DNA of 33,713 nt from Thiobacillaceae bacterium (GTDB taxonomy: Bacteria; Pseudomonadota; Gammaproteobacteria; Burkholderiales; Thiobacillaceae). The translations under genes and the position numbers were made by a program. The notes below the pieces were generated by a model. That model was not told where the DNA came from, made no database searches, and was given only the letters and a program-made list of their open reading frames with translations. Numbering within the stretch: the first letter of the stretch is position 1; the number at the start of each line of letters is the position of its first letter. The stretch lies in NCBI GenBank assembly GCA_025054655.1, contig JANWZL010000143.1, positions 1-33,713 of the forward strand, written 5' to 3'. Below, in pieces: positions 19,848-28,502 of this stretch.

Positions 19848-20353
19848 CGCTGCACCCCCTGCAGGATGGCGATGCTGTAGGCCGCGGCCACCAGGTCGTC
19901 CAACATCACCCCACCCCCTCCAGTCACACGCCGCTCCAGCCAGCCGATGGGGAACGGTTTCCAGATGTCGAACAGCCGGAACAGGCCGAAGGCGGCCAGC
20001 CAGCCCCAGGGGCTGGCCGGGGCGAAGGGCAGCACGATGAGGAAGGCGGTCAGCTCGTCCCAGACCATGGCGGGGTGGTCGGCCTGCCCCAGGGCGCGGC
20101 CGGTGCGCCCGCAGGCCCACACCCCGATCATGGCGGCGGCGACGACAACGGCCCAATAGACGGTGGTGGGCAGGTGCGTGAGCAGGGCATACGGCGGCAG
20201 CGCCGCCAGGGTGCCCAGGGTGCCCGGGGCGCGCGGGCTCAGACCGGCGCCGCAGCCCAGGGCGATCCAATGCGCGGGATGGGCGCGCAGGAAGGCGAGG
20301 TCGGGCCACACCGCGCGGCGTTCAGGCCTCGGCGCCGTCGGCGAAGTGATCAT
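19838..20353 (-). CDS. pgpA: Phosphatidylglycerophosphatase A
   Basis: MITSPTAPRPERRAVWPDLAFLRAHPAHWIALGCGAGLSPRAPGTLGTLAALPPYALL...HPAMVWDELTAFLIVLPFAPASPWGWLAAFGLFRLFDIWKPFPIGWLE; start chosen at 20353, overlapping the thiL 3' end. Confidence 0.94.
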   Translation of the reverse strand: MITSPTAPRPERRAVWPDLAFLRAHPAHWIALGCGAGLSPRAPGTLGTLAALPPYALLTHLPTTVYWAVVVAAAMIGVWACGRTGRALGQADHPAMVWDELTAFLIVLPFAPASPWGWLAAFGLFRLFDIWKPFPIGWLERRVTGGGGVMLDDLVAAAYSIAILQGVQRWM

Positions 20354-21293
20354 AGCCGCGGACCTCATAGGCCATCGTCCGTCCGTGGTCGTCGCGCAGC
20401 GCGAGCCCAGCGCCGGCGGTGATGCGGCCGATGCGGGTGAGCGGTAGCCCAAGCCGCGCGGCGAGGGACTCGATGGCGGCGCCCAGTGCGGGCGCGGCGG
20501 TGAAGACGAGTTCGTAGTCGTCGCCGCCGGCCAGCAGACAGCGCTGCGCCAGTTGCACGTCCGCACAACCGCGCAGGGCGGCCGCTGCCGGCAGACGCGT
20601 GTACTCCAGCTCGGCCCCCACCCCGGAGCGCTCGAGGATATGCCCCAGGTCGGCCAGCAGCCCGTCGGAGATATCGATGGCGGCACTGGCCAGGCCGACG
20701 AGGGCGGCCCCCAGGGCCACGCGCGGCGCGGGGGTGTGCAGACGGGCAAGACAGGCCGCCGCCGCTTCGGGCTGCAGCCGGCAACGCCCCTGCAGATGTG
20801 CCAGTCCCAGGGCGGCCGCCCCCAGCTCGCCCGAGACCCAGACCTCGTCACCCGGCCGCGCCCCGGCGCGGGTGAGGGCCCGGCCCGCCGGCACTTCGCC
20901 GATCACCGTTAGACACAGCGTGAGCGGCCCGCGCGAGGTATCGCCGCCGATCAGCTCCACCCCGTGCGCCTCGGCCAGGGCGTACAGCCCCGCGCTGAAG
21001 GCGGCCAACCACGCCTCGTCCGCCCGCGGCAGGGCGATGGCGAGCAGGGCCCAGCGCGGCCGCGCCCCCATGGCGGCCAGATCCGAGAGGTTCACCGCCA
21101 GGGCCTTGTGGCCGAGCAGACGGGGATCGGTGTCGGGCAGGAAGTGCCGGCCGGCGAGCAGCATGTCGGTGGACACGGCCAGCTCCATGCCCCCGGTGGG
21201 GGCGACGAGGGCCGCGTCATCGCCCACCCCCAGCCGAGCCGTGGCCGCCGGCCGGCTGAAATGGCGGGCGATCAGCTCGAATTCGCTGGGCAT
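20322..21293 (-). CDS. thiL: Thiamine-monophosphate kinase
   Basis: MPSEFELIARHFSRPAATARLGVGDDAALVAPTGGMELAVSTDMLLAGRHF...LAVNLSDLAAMGARP...DISDGLLADLGHIL; start trimmed to 21293. Confidence 0.96.
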   Translation of the reverse strand: MPSEFELIARHFSRPAATARLGVGDDAALVAPTGGMELAVSTDMLLAGRHFLPDTDPRLLGHKALAVNLSDLAAMGARPRWALLAIALPRADEAWLAAFSAGLYALAEAHGVELIGGDTSRGPLTLCLTVIGEVPAGRALTRAGARPGDEVWVSGELGAAALGLAHLQGRCRLQPEAAAACLARLHTPAPRVALGAALVGLASAAIDISDGLLADLGHILERSGVGAELEYTRLPAAAALRGCADVQLAQRCLLAGGDDYELVFTAAPALGAAIESLAARLGLPLTRIGRITAGAGLALRDDHGRTMAYEVRGYDHFADGAEA

Positions 21294-21322
21294 GAGGGTT
21301 GAGTCAGGGGCGAGGAGATGTT

Positions 21323-21344
21323 GGGGGTGAGGGGTGAGGAGGGG
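21323..21344. repeat. Short G-rich tandem repeat (GGGGTGA)2 plus degenerate unit, in the gap upstream of thiL
   Basis: gGGGGTGAGGGGTGAGGAGGGG between the VIT1-like stop (21349) and the thiL start (21293). Confidence 0.6.
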
Positions 21345-21348
21345 CATT

Positions 21349-22380
21349 TTAACCGAGGGTCACGCCCAGCGCCCGGCCGATCAGCCAGGTGGTGAGCCCC
21401 GCCCCGCCGCCGATGGCGAGCATGCGCAGGCCGCCGCGCCAGGCCGCCTGACCGGTGAATAGGCTGATCGCGCTGCCCACGGCGTAGAGGCCGACGCCGG
21501 AGACGAGCACCGTGCCGGCCAGGGCGGTCTTGGGGCCCAACATGAGAAAGGGCAGCAGCGGCAGCGCGGCCCCCAGCGAGAAGGCCAGGAAAGAGGAGAT
21601 GGCCGCCCCCCAGGGGGAGCCCAGCTCGGCGGGGTTGAGGCCCAGCTCCTCGCGCGCTAGGGTGTCGAGCGCGCGGTCGGGGTCGCGGATGAGCTGTTCG
21701 GCCATGTGTTTGGCCTCGTCTGGCGGCACCCCCTTGGCGGCAAAGATGAGGGCGAGCTCGGCCGCCTCGGCCTGGGGATATTGATCCAGCTCCTCGCGCT
21801 CCAGGCTGATCTGATACTCGAAGAACTCCCGCTGCGCGCGCACCGAGACGTATTCCCCGGCGGCCATGGACAAGGCCCCAGCGAGCAGACCCGCCACACC
21901 CGATAGCACGACGATGCCCGGTTCGGTCCCGGCGCCAGCCACCCCCAGGATGAGGCTGGTGTTGGAGACCAGACCGTCGTTCACGCCGAACACCGCCGCG
22001 CGCAGATTGCCACCCTCGGCGGTGGTGCGGTGGCGCGGCTCCTTGAAGTCCGCCCGCGTGGGCATGCCATGCGGGGCCGGGGCGTGATACAGGCTCATGC
22101 CGCGCACCTTCATGGCCGACAGCAGGCCGCGCAGCGGGGCCACCCCCAGCCAGCGCACCAGCCAGCCCACCAGCCGCGTGCGCACATCCGGCCGGTAGGC
22201 CGCCGGCGGCTCGCCCCCCGCCTGGCGCATGACCTCGGCCCAGATCGCCGCCTGCTCCTCCGCCGCCCGCGCCAGCTCCAGAAACAGCAGCTGGCGCGTG
22301 GTGCCCGACTCCTGGTCGGAGATGATGCGGTAGAGATAGGCCGAGCGCTTCTCTTCGCGCCAGGAGTCCAGTGCCTGCAT
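21349..22380 (-). CDS. VIT1/CCC1-family membrane protein with N-terminal ferritin-like (rubrerythrin-type) domain
   Basis: MQALDSWREEKRSAYLYRIISDQESGTTRQLLFLELARAAEEQAAIW (helical N-term) then RAAVFGVNDGLVSNTSLILGVAGAGTEPGIVVLSGVAGLLAGALSMAAGEYVSVRAQREFFE (VIT1 core). Confidence 0.9.
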   Translation of the reverse strand: MQALDSWREEKRSAYLYRIISDQESGTTRQLLFLELARAAEEQAAIWAEVMRQAGGEPPAAYRPDVRTRLVGWLVRWLGVAPLRGLLSAMKVRGMSLYHAPAPHGMPTRADFKEPRHRTTAEGGNLRAAVFGVNDGLVSNTSLILGVAGAGTEPGIVVLSGVAGLLAGALSMAAGEYVSVRAQREFFEYQISLEREELDQYPQAEAAELALIFAAKGVPPDEAKHMAEQLIRDPDRALDTLAREELGLNPAELGSPWGAAISSFLAFSLGAALPLLPFLMLGPKTALAGTVLVSGVGLYAVGSAISLFTGQAAWRGGLRMLAIGGGAGLTTWLIGRALGVTLG

Positions 22381-22396
22381 GATGCGCAGTCTAGAC

Positions 22397-22432
22397 GTGA
22401 AACGGGAAATGGGAAATGGGAAGGGCAAAGGG
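22397..22432. repeat. Heptamer tandem repeat (GTGAAAC GGGAAAT GGGAAAT GGGAAGG...) upstream of the VIT1-like gene
   Basis: gtgaaac gggaaat gggaaat gggaagg gcaaagg; same GGGAARY unit as at 13285..13321. Confidence 0.7.
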
Positions 22433-22437
22433 TGGGG

Positions 22438-23808
22438 TCAGGGGGTGGCGAGGGCCGCGACCACGTCGTGCAGGAAGGCCTCGTGGTCCCAGCTGCCCGG
22501 GTCGAGCGCCAGGCCCAGCCGCACCACCACCAACCGGTGCGTGGGGATGATGCTGACGTATTGCGCGCCGTGGCCGGCGGCGTGGAAGCTATGCACCGGC
22601 ACCAGGTGCGGGCGGCCCACACCCTGGCGGTCGGGGGCGGGCACCCGCAGCCAGAAATGGGCGCCGTATTCGCGCCGCGGGTCGGCCGGTGCTGGGGTGC
22701 GGCTGAAGGCCACCCAGCCCGCGGGCAGGATGCGCCGGCCCGCCCACACCCCGTCGTTCAGATACAGCAGCCCCAAGCGTGCCCAGTCGCGCGCGCTGGC
22801 CCAGACGTAGGACGACAGGCCCGGATAGCCGGCGCTGTCCGGCTCGATCACCGCGCTCGTCATCCCCAGCGGGGCGAACAGCGTCTCCTGCGCGAATCGC
22901 GGCCAGGGCTTGGGGGCGGCGGCGGCCAGGATGCGCGCGAGGATGGCCGAGCTACCGCTGGCGTAGCTGTAATGGCGGCCGGGCGCGGCGGCAAGAGGCT
23001 TGGCGGCGGCGTAGGCCGCCATGTCGCGGCTGGCATAGAGCATGCGGATCACGTCCGCGCGCGGGTCGTCGTAGTCCTCGTCGAAGGCAAGTCCGCTGGA
23101 CATCTGCAGTAGCTGCCGAAGGGTGATGGCGTGGCGGGCATCGGCAGGGTCGGCCCACTCCGGCACCGGGGCGGGGGCATCGAGCGCGAGCCGGCCCTGC
23201 CCCACCAGGATGCCGAGCAGCGCATTGAGCACGCCCTTGCTCAGCGACCAACCCGGGAAACGGGTGTGCGGCCCGTAGCCCGGCGCATAGTGCTCGGCGA
23301 TCACCCGCCCGTCCTGCAGCACCAGCACAGCCCGCGTGCGCCGCGGGCGCGTCGGGTCCGGCTCGGTGAAGGCGGCCAGGACCACCTGGTGCAAGGCGGC
23401 TGGGGTGGGCGCCCGCGGCATCTCCGGCACTGGCGCCAGCTGTGGTGGCGCGGGCACGGGCGCGGGCGGTCCCGCCAGGCTCAGCGTGCAGCCGAGCCCC
23501 ACGCGATACACCGCCTCACGCCGGCCCAGGCCCAGGATCGCGGCGCTCACACGGGGTGGGCCGGAATCGACCCGCCAGCGCACCCGATCGAGTATGGCGG
23601 AGCGAAAGGCGGGCAGGTCGCCAGCGGCCACCTCCGCCGCGGCACGACCGGCGAGAAAGACCTGTGAGCAGAGGTACTTGGCGACGAAGGCGCTGCCCAG
23701 GCCGGCCAGGCCCACCACCTGTACCAGACCGATGATGAGCGCGACGAATCCTGCCGCCGCAACCGTGACCATGAAAACCCTCTTCCGCGGCCATGCCTGC
23801 GCAGTCAT
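22438..23808 (-). CDS. Serine hydrolase, beta-lactamase/6-aminohexanoate-dimer hydrolase (NylB)-like, with N-terminal membrane anchor or signal
   Basis: From MTAQAWPRKRVFMVTVAAAGFVALIIGLVQVVG: SxxK motif GWSLSKGVLNALLGILVGQGRL, LRQLLQMSSGLAFDEDYDDP, YSYASG, HAAGHGAQYVSI. Longer ORF start (23997) discounted. Confidence 0.88.
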   Translation of the reverse strand: MTAQAWPRKRVFMVTVAAAGFVALIIGLVQVVGLAGLGSAFVAKYLCSQVFLAGRAAAEVAAGDLPAFRSAILDRVRWRVDSGPPRVSAAILGLGRREAVYRVGLGCTLSLAGPPAPVPAPPQLAPVPEMPRAPTPAALHQVVLAAFTEPDPTRPRRTRAVLVLQDGRVIAEHYAPGYGPHTRFPGWSLSKGVLNALLGILVGQGRLALDAPAPVPEWADPADARHAITLRQLLQMSSGLAFDEDYDDPRADVIRMLYASRDMAAYAAAKPLAAAPGRHYSYASGSSAILARILAAAAPKPWPRFAQETLFAPLGMTSAVIEPDSAGYPGLSSYVWASARDWARLGLLYLNDGVWAGRRILPAGWVAFSRTPAPADPRREYGAHFWLRVPAPDRQGVGRPHLVPVHSFHAAGHGAQYVSIIPTHRLVVVRLGLALDPGSWDHEAFLHDVVAALATP

Positions 23809-23939
23809 GGCGCTAATAGGCTGGCCCTGCCTTAAACCGGCCTGGTTCAAGTTTCTGCACCTGCTTCCGTAAATGGATGAGAGTCTGCCACAGATGCAGC
23901 CCTCACCCTGCGAGGTATGTAAGTCGCCGATAAGTTCAG

Positions 23940-26312
23940 ATGACACTAGCTTGCCTGCGCAATTTCGGACCTCGCCTTCGAACCGCTGCGTCTGCATGCC
24001 TACTGCCCTGGCTATGGGCCGCAGCCTGTCTCGGCTGGCTTGCGCTCGCCAGCCTGCCGGTGGACATCCACAGCCAGGGATGGCTCGCCGTGGGTGCCTT
24101 GACCGTGCTGTTTACTCTGCGCAGTCCGGCGCGTAAACGCCCCATGTGGCGGCTGACCTTCCTCGTCCTGGCAGGACTACTTACCGCCCGCTATCTGTAT
24201 TGGCGCGCCACCGAGACCTTGGTGGTGACGGACCCCTTTTCCACCCTGGCCATGCTCGCCCTGTTCCTGGCCGAGCTCTACGCGGTGGCCATCTTCTTCT
24301 TGGGCATATTCGTCAATGTCATGCCCTTGCACCGCGTACTGCCCACACTGCCCGCAGACCGCACGCGCTGGCCGACTGTGGACGTACTCATCCCCACCTA
24401 CGACGAAGACCCGGAGTTGCTGCAGACCACGCTCATCGCCGCGCTCAACATGCGTTACGCCCCAGGGCGCATGCAGGTCTATCTGCTCGACGATGGCGGC
24501 ACTGACCAGAAGTGCAACGACCCCGATCCGATCAAGGCCATGGCGGCGCGGCTGCGCCGTGAGCAGCTGCAAGCTTTGTGTGCGCGGGTAGGGGCGCACT
24601 ATCTCACCAGGGCGCGCAACGTACACGCCAAGGCGGGCAATCTCAACGCCGCTTTGGCGCACATCGACGGTGAGCTGATCGTCGTGCTGGATGCCGACCA
24701 CGTGCCAACCGCCGATTTCCTCGCGCGCACCGTGGGCGCCTTCCTGGCCGACGAACGCCTCTTTCTCGTACAGACTCCACACTTCTTCGTCAACGCCGAC
24801 CCGGCCGAGCACAATCTGCGCATCTTCGGCCGTATGCCGCCGGAGAACGACATGTTCTACGGTGCTATCCAGCATGGGCTGGACTTTTGGCAGTCCTCCT
24901 TCTTCTGCGGCTCAGCCGCAGTACTGCGCCGCAAGGCCCTGGACGAGGTGGGCGGCTTCACCGGCGAGACCATCACCGAAGATGCCGAGACCGCCCTGGA
25001 ACTGCATAGCCGCGGCTGGCGCAGCCTTTACTACGGCAGGCCCCTGATCTCCGGGCTGCAGCCGGAGACCTATGCCGGCTTCATCACCCAGCGGGTGCGC
25101 TGGGCGCAGGGGATGCTACAGCTGCTGCTGCTCAAAAACCCGCTACGCCGTCCGGGGCTCAAACCCTGGCAACGCTTGGGATATCTCAACAGCAGCGCTT
25201 TCTGGCTCTTTCCTTATGCTCGCCTCGTCTTCCTGCTCGTGCCCTCGGCCTGGCTGATCTTTGGCCTGCAGATCTATCACGCCAATCTCGCGCAGTTCGC
25301 CGCTTACACCCTGCCGCACCTGGCTGCGGTAGTGCTTGCCGGCCACCTCCTCTATGGCCGCGTGCGCTGGAGCTTCGTGTCCGAGCTGTACGAGATGCTG
25401 CAATCCTTCTATTGCCTGCGCGGCCTCAATCAGGTCCTGCGCAACCCGCGCGCGCCGCGCTTCAAGGTCACTCCCAAGGGCGAGGTACATTACCGCGACT
25501 ACGTCTCCTCTTTGGCCAAACCCTTCTACCTGATCTACACCCTAGCTTGGGTGTCGATCGCCTGGGGGATATGGCGTTGGCTGGAGCAGCCGCTCACACG
25601 CGAGGTAACCGCCATCACGCTGGGCTGGGAGGTATTCAACCTGCTGCTGTTACACGGTGTGCTGGGGGCGATGTACGAACGCAGACAACGCCGTGGGGCG
25701 CCGCGTGTTGGCGTGCGCGAAGCAGCACGCCTGACCGGGGCCTTTGGCACAGCGCTGGAGGTCCGCATCGTCGATGTCTCCGCAAGCGGGCTGCAGCTCG
25801 CATACGACCCAGCGCAGTCGCTGCCGGATGGACCTTTGCATCTTGAGCTTACACCGGCCGCCTTAGGCCGCCCGGTCCACCTGCCTGTGATCCGCGTGTG
25901 GCACAGGCCGGGGGCGTTGGGGCTGAAGTTTGCACCCAAGGGTCTGGAGCAGCAGCGCGAGATCGTCGCCCTGGCCTACGGCGACAGCCAGCGCTGGCTG
26001 CAGATACAGAATGCGCGTCGGGACGAGGCGGAGCGGGTCGGCGTCCTGCGCGCCTTCTTTTTGCTCGTGGGTGTGGGTGCGCGCGGCGCATTCCATCACT
26101 TACTTGCCCTGCTCAGCGAACTTATCATCTGGCTCACCCGCCGTGACACACGCGCCAAGGCGCGCGCAAGTGCCAAAGTACAGGCCAACTGGCTCAAAGG
26201 CGCAGACCACACCGCTCCAGCCAAGCTTGTTCCATCCGATCATCTGGATGTGCAGGACGCGTCTGTGCCTACCCTCACAAACAACCCACTGGTCGTCGTG
26301 GAAACAACATGA
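23940..26312 (+). CDS. bcsA: Cellulose synthase catalytic subunit BcsA (UDP-forming) with C-terminal PilZ domain
   Basis: 790 aa; VDVLIPTYDEDPELL, VLDADHVPT, TITEDAETALELHSRGW, QRVRWAQGM (QxxRW); PilZ RGAPR (RxxxR) ... VDVSASG (DxSxxG). Confidence 0.97.
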   Translation: MTLACLRNFGPRLRTAASACLLPWLWAAACLGWLALASLPVDIHSQGWLAVGALTVLFTLRSPARKRPMWRLTFLVLAGLLTARYLYWRATETLVVTDPFSTLAMLALFLAELYAVAIFFLGIFVNVMPLHRVLPTLPADRTRWPTVDVLIPTYDEDPELLQTTLIAALNMRYAPGRMQVYLLDDGGTDQKCNDPDPIKAMAARLRREQLQALCARVGAHYLTRARNVHAKAGNLNAALAHIDGELIVVLDADHVPTADFLARTVGAFLADERLFLVQTPHFFVNADPAEHNLRIFGRMPPENDMFYGAIQHGLDFWQSSFFCGSAAVLRRKALDEVGGFTGETITEDAETALELHSRGWRSLYYGRPLISGLQPETYAGFITQRVRWAQGMLQLLLLKNPLRRPGLKPWQRLGYLNSSAFWLFPYARLVFLLVPSAWLIFGLQIYHANLAQFAAYTLPHLAAVVLAGHLLYGRVRWSFVSELYEMLQSFYCLRGLNQVLRNPRAPRFKVTPKGEVHYRDYVSSLAKPFYLIYTLAWVSIAWGIWRWLEQPLTREVTAITLGWEVFNLLLLHGVLGAMYERRQRRGAPRVGVREAARLTGAFGTALEVRIVDVSASGLQLAYDPAQSLPDGPLHLELTPAALGRPVHLPVIRVWHRPGALGLKFAPKGLEQQREIVALAYGDSQRWLQIQNARRDEAERVGVLRAFFLLVGVGARGAFHHLLALLSELIIWLTRRDTRAKARASAKVQANWLKGADHTAPAKLVPSDHLDVQDASVPTLTNNPLVVVETT

Positions 26313-28501
26313 AACCCTGCCTCATTGCCGGCCTTCTCGCTCTCTGCCTCAGCCTACCGCTCGGTGCTGCCCTACCACCGCCCCCGTCCGAGCCGACCGA
26401 CACGGCCGCCGCTCTGCAGCACTTCATGCCTGCGCCCACCCCCATAGACCTCCGCGGTGCTCATGCCCGCGCAGAGCTGGCTATCCCCGTGGCAGCAGGG
26501 ATCGAGCCCCAGCGATTGACCCTTTATCTTGCGGCGGCCAACTCTGTTGCCCTACGACCCAACCGCTCCGTCTTGCGTGTGCTGCTGGACGATGTCCTAG
26601 TGGCGCAGATTCCGCTTGATCCCAGGCGCCCGCGTATCGAGGCCGAGATCGAACTGCCGGTGCAGGGGCTTGAAGCCGGTTATCACCGGCTCGTGTTCGA
26701 CGTCGCGCAGCACTACACCGAAGATTGCGAGGACCCGCACGCCCCCGAGCTGTGGACGCAGATCGACACGCGGCGCTCCTGGCTCGCCTTGCAATGGCGC
26801 TGGCGCGATGAACCGTATACCGTGGCCGTACCCGAGCGCCTGTTCGACCCCAAGCGTTGGGGAGTGCATCGGCTGACCATTGCCACCCTGGGCGAGATGA
26901 CCCCAGAACTTGCCCGCTTAGGCGCCCTTGCCAGTCAGGTCGCGGCCCTGCATCTGCGCTATCGCCCGCTGCAAGTGCTTCACCGCCGCGTGCAGGCAGA
27001 GGAACTGCAGACCCTGATGCAGCTGGCCGAGGGCCCTATCGTCTTACTCGCCCCACCCGGCCGGCCCGTGGTCCTGCCTGGACAAGCCGCTCCGGATGCG
27101 GCCACCCTCAGCGTGCACCGCACCAATACAGGTTGGCCGCTGCTGCGGGTGCAAGGCACGACCACTGAGATGGAACGCGCCCTGCGGGCCCTGCAGCTGA
27201 CCCGCACGCCCCTGCCCGAACGCACCCAGGTCCATGTGCTTGCAGTGGATGCGCCCGTAGGGTCTCGGCGCACGTTGGAGACAGGGCCGGTCAGCCTGCG
27301 TGAGCTGGGTTGGACGCACGACTGGGCCGTGCGGGGCATGTACGCCAGCCGTAAGCTGGAGTTCAGGCTGCCGGCTGACTTCTACACGCCACGCACGGAC
27401 TTTCTCACCCTGCGGCTCAACCTGGCCTACGGCGCCGGGTTGCGTGCGGATTCTGTGCTCAACGTGCTTGTCAACGGGCGCTTTGCTCAAGCGGTAGCCC
27501 TCGATCAGCGCGGTGGTGCCCGTTACGAGGACTATCAGGTGCGTATCCCCCTAGAGTTGCTGCAGCCTGGAGACAACACGCTCGAATTCGCCGTCAGCCT
27601 GGTGCCAGCTGAGGGCGGTCGCTGCCTCATCCAGTCCGCCGAGGGGCTGCGCCTGACCCTGCGGGCCGACTCCACCTTGCGCCTGCCTTCCTACGCGCCG
27701 GTGGCCGCCGTGCCCGACTTACGTCTACTTGCCCGCACCGCCTACCCTTATGCGCAAACCTCCGGTACGAGGTTATGGCTGGGGGATACCAACAGCTCTA
27801 CATTGGGGGCAGCATGGACTCTACTCGCGCGTCTGGCCCAGGCCAAAGGCGATTTGTTGCCCCTGACCCAGGTCGTCCTCAGTGGTCGACTGCCCCCCGC
27901 CGATGCAGACATCATCCTGGTCGGGGCACCGCATCAGCTGCCCTCAGACTTGAATAGCCTGCCACCTGTACTGAATAAAGGGCGTATCCTGCACGCGCTG
28001 GCCGACACAAGCGCAGAATCCGGCTTCGGGTCCGTGCAGGGGTGGGTTGCATGGTTTAACTGGCTCGCACGCGGTCTACCTGCGGTGCAGGCGCATCCCT
28101 ATCCTGCTCGTGTGGGCGTGGACCCGCCGCTGCTGGGACAACAGGCGGCCTTGCTGCAATGGGTGGATGAACAGGGTCGTCTGCTCACCTGGCTGACGGT
28201 CGAGGATGAGGCCTTATACGCCGAGCGTATGCGTGAATTGATCGGAGCCGGACTGTGGGGCCGACTGCGAGGTGATCTCTTCGTTTGGCGCGACGCTGAC
28301 ACCGCCCATGCCAGCCGCGTAGGCGCCACGGCACTGCGCGGCAGGGCCGGTATGTGGATGCGCCTGAGCTATGTATTCAGCCACCGCCCCGTACTGTGGG
28401 TGCTCGTCGGCCTGGTGGTGGTGGCCCTGGCCTGGAGCACGCACCGTCTGCTGCTGCGCTTCAAGGCCAGGCACCACGCCGGCATACGCGAGGAGGACTA
28501 A
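26309..28501 (+). CDS. bcsB: Cellulose biosynthesis cyclic-di-GMP-binding regulatory protein BcsB
   Basis: 730 aa; signal peptide MKPCLIAGLLALCLSLPLGAA, long periplasmic beta-rich region, single C-terminal TM (VLWVLVGLVVVALAWSTHRLLL); ATGA overlap with bcsA. Confidence 0.92.
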   Translation: MKPCLIAGLLALCLSLPLGAALPPPPSEPTDTAAALQHFMPAPTPIDLRGAHARAELAIPVAAGIEPQRLTLYLAAANSVALRPNRSVLRVLLDDVLVAQIPLDPRRPRIEAEIELPVQGLEAGYHRLVFDVAQHYTEDCEDPHAPELWTQIDTRRSWLALQWRWRDEPYTVAVPERLFDPKRWGVHRLTIATLGEMTPELARLGALASQVAALHLRYRPLQVLHRRVQAEELQTLMQLAEGPIVLLAPPGRPVVLPGQAAPDAATLSVHRTNTGWPLLRVQGTTTEMERALRALQLTRTPLPERTQVHVLAVDAPVGSRRTLETGPVSLRELGWTHDWAVRGMYASRKLEFRLPADFYTPRTDFLTLRLNLAYGAGLRADSVLNVLVNGRFAQAVALDQRGGARYEDYQVRIPLELLQPGDNTLEFAVSLVPAEGGRCLIQSAEGLRLTLRADSTLRLPSYAPVAAVPDLRLLARTAYPYAQTSGTRLWLGDTNSSTLGAAWTLLARLAQAKGDLLPLTQVVLSGRLPPADADIILVGAPHQLPSDLNSLPPVLNKGRILHALADTSAESGFGSVQGWVAWFNWLARGLPAVQAHPYPARVGVDPPLLGQQAALLQWVDEQGRLLTWLTVEDEALYAERMRELIGAGLWGRLRGDLFVWRDADTAHASRVGATALRGRAGMWMRLSYVFSHRPVLWVLVGLVVVALAWSTHRLLLRFKARHHAGIREED

Positions 28502-28502
28502 A

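Noticed and set aside
23809-23939. c-di-GMP riboswitch (GEMM) upstream of bcsA
   Set aside because: Looked for it because BcsA is PilZ-regulated, but no GEMM core sequence or layout is visible.
23911-23940. Direct repeat TAAGT-N6-TAAGT just upstream of bcsA
   Set aside because: 11-bp spacing recalls OmpR/PhoB-type sites, but the 5-bp repeats are too short and lie on the start codon region; not distinguishable from chance.
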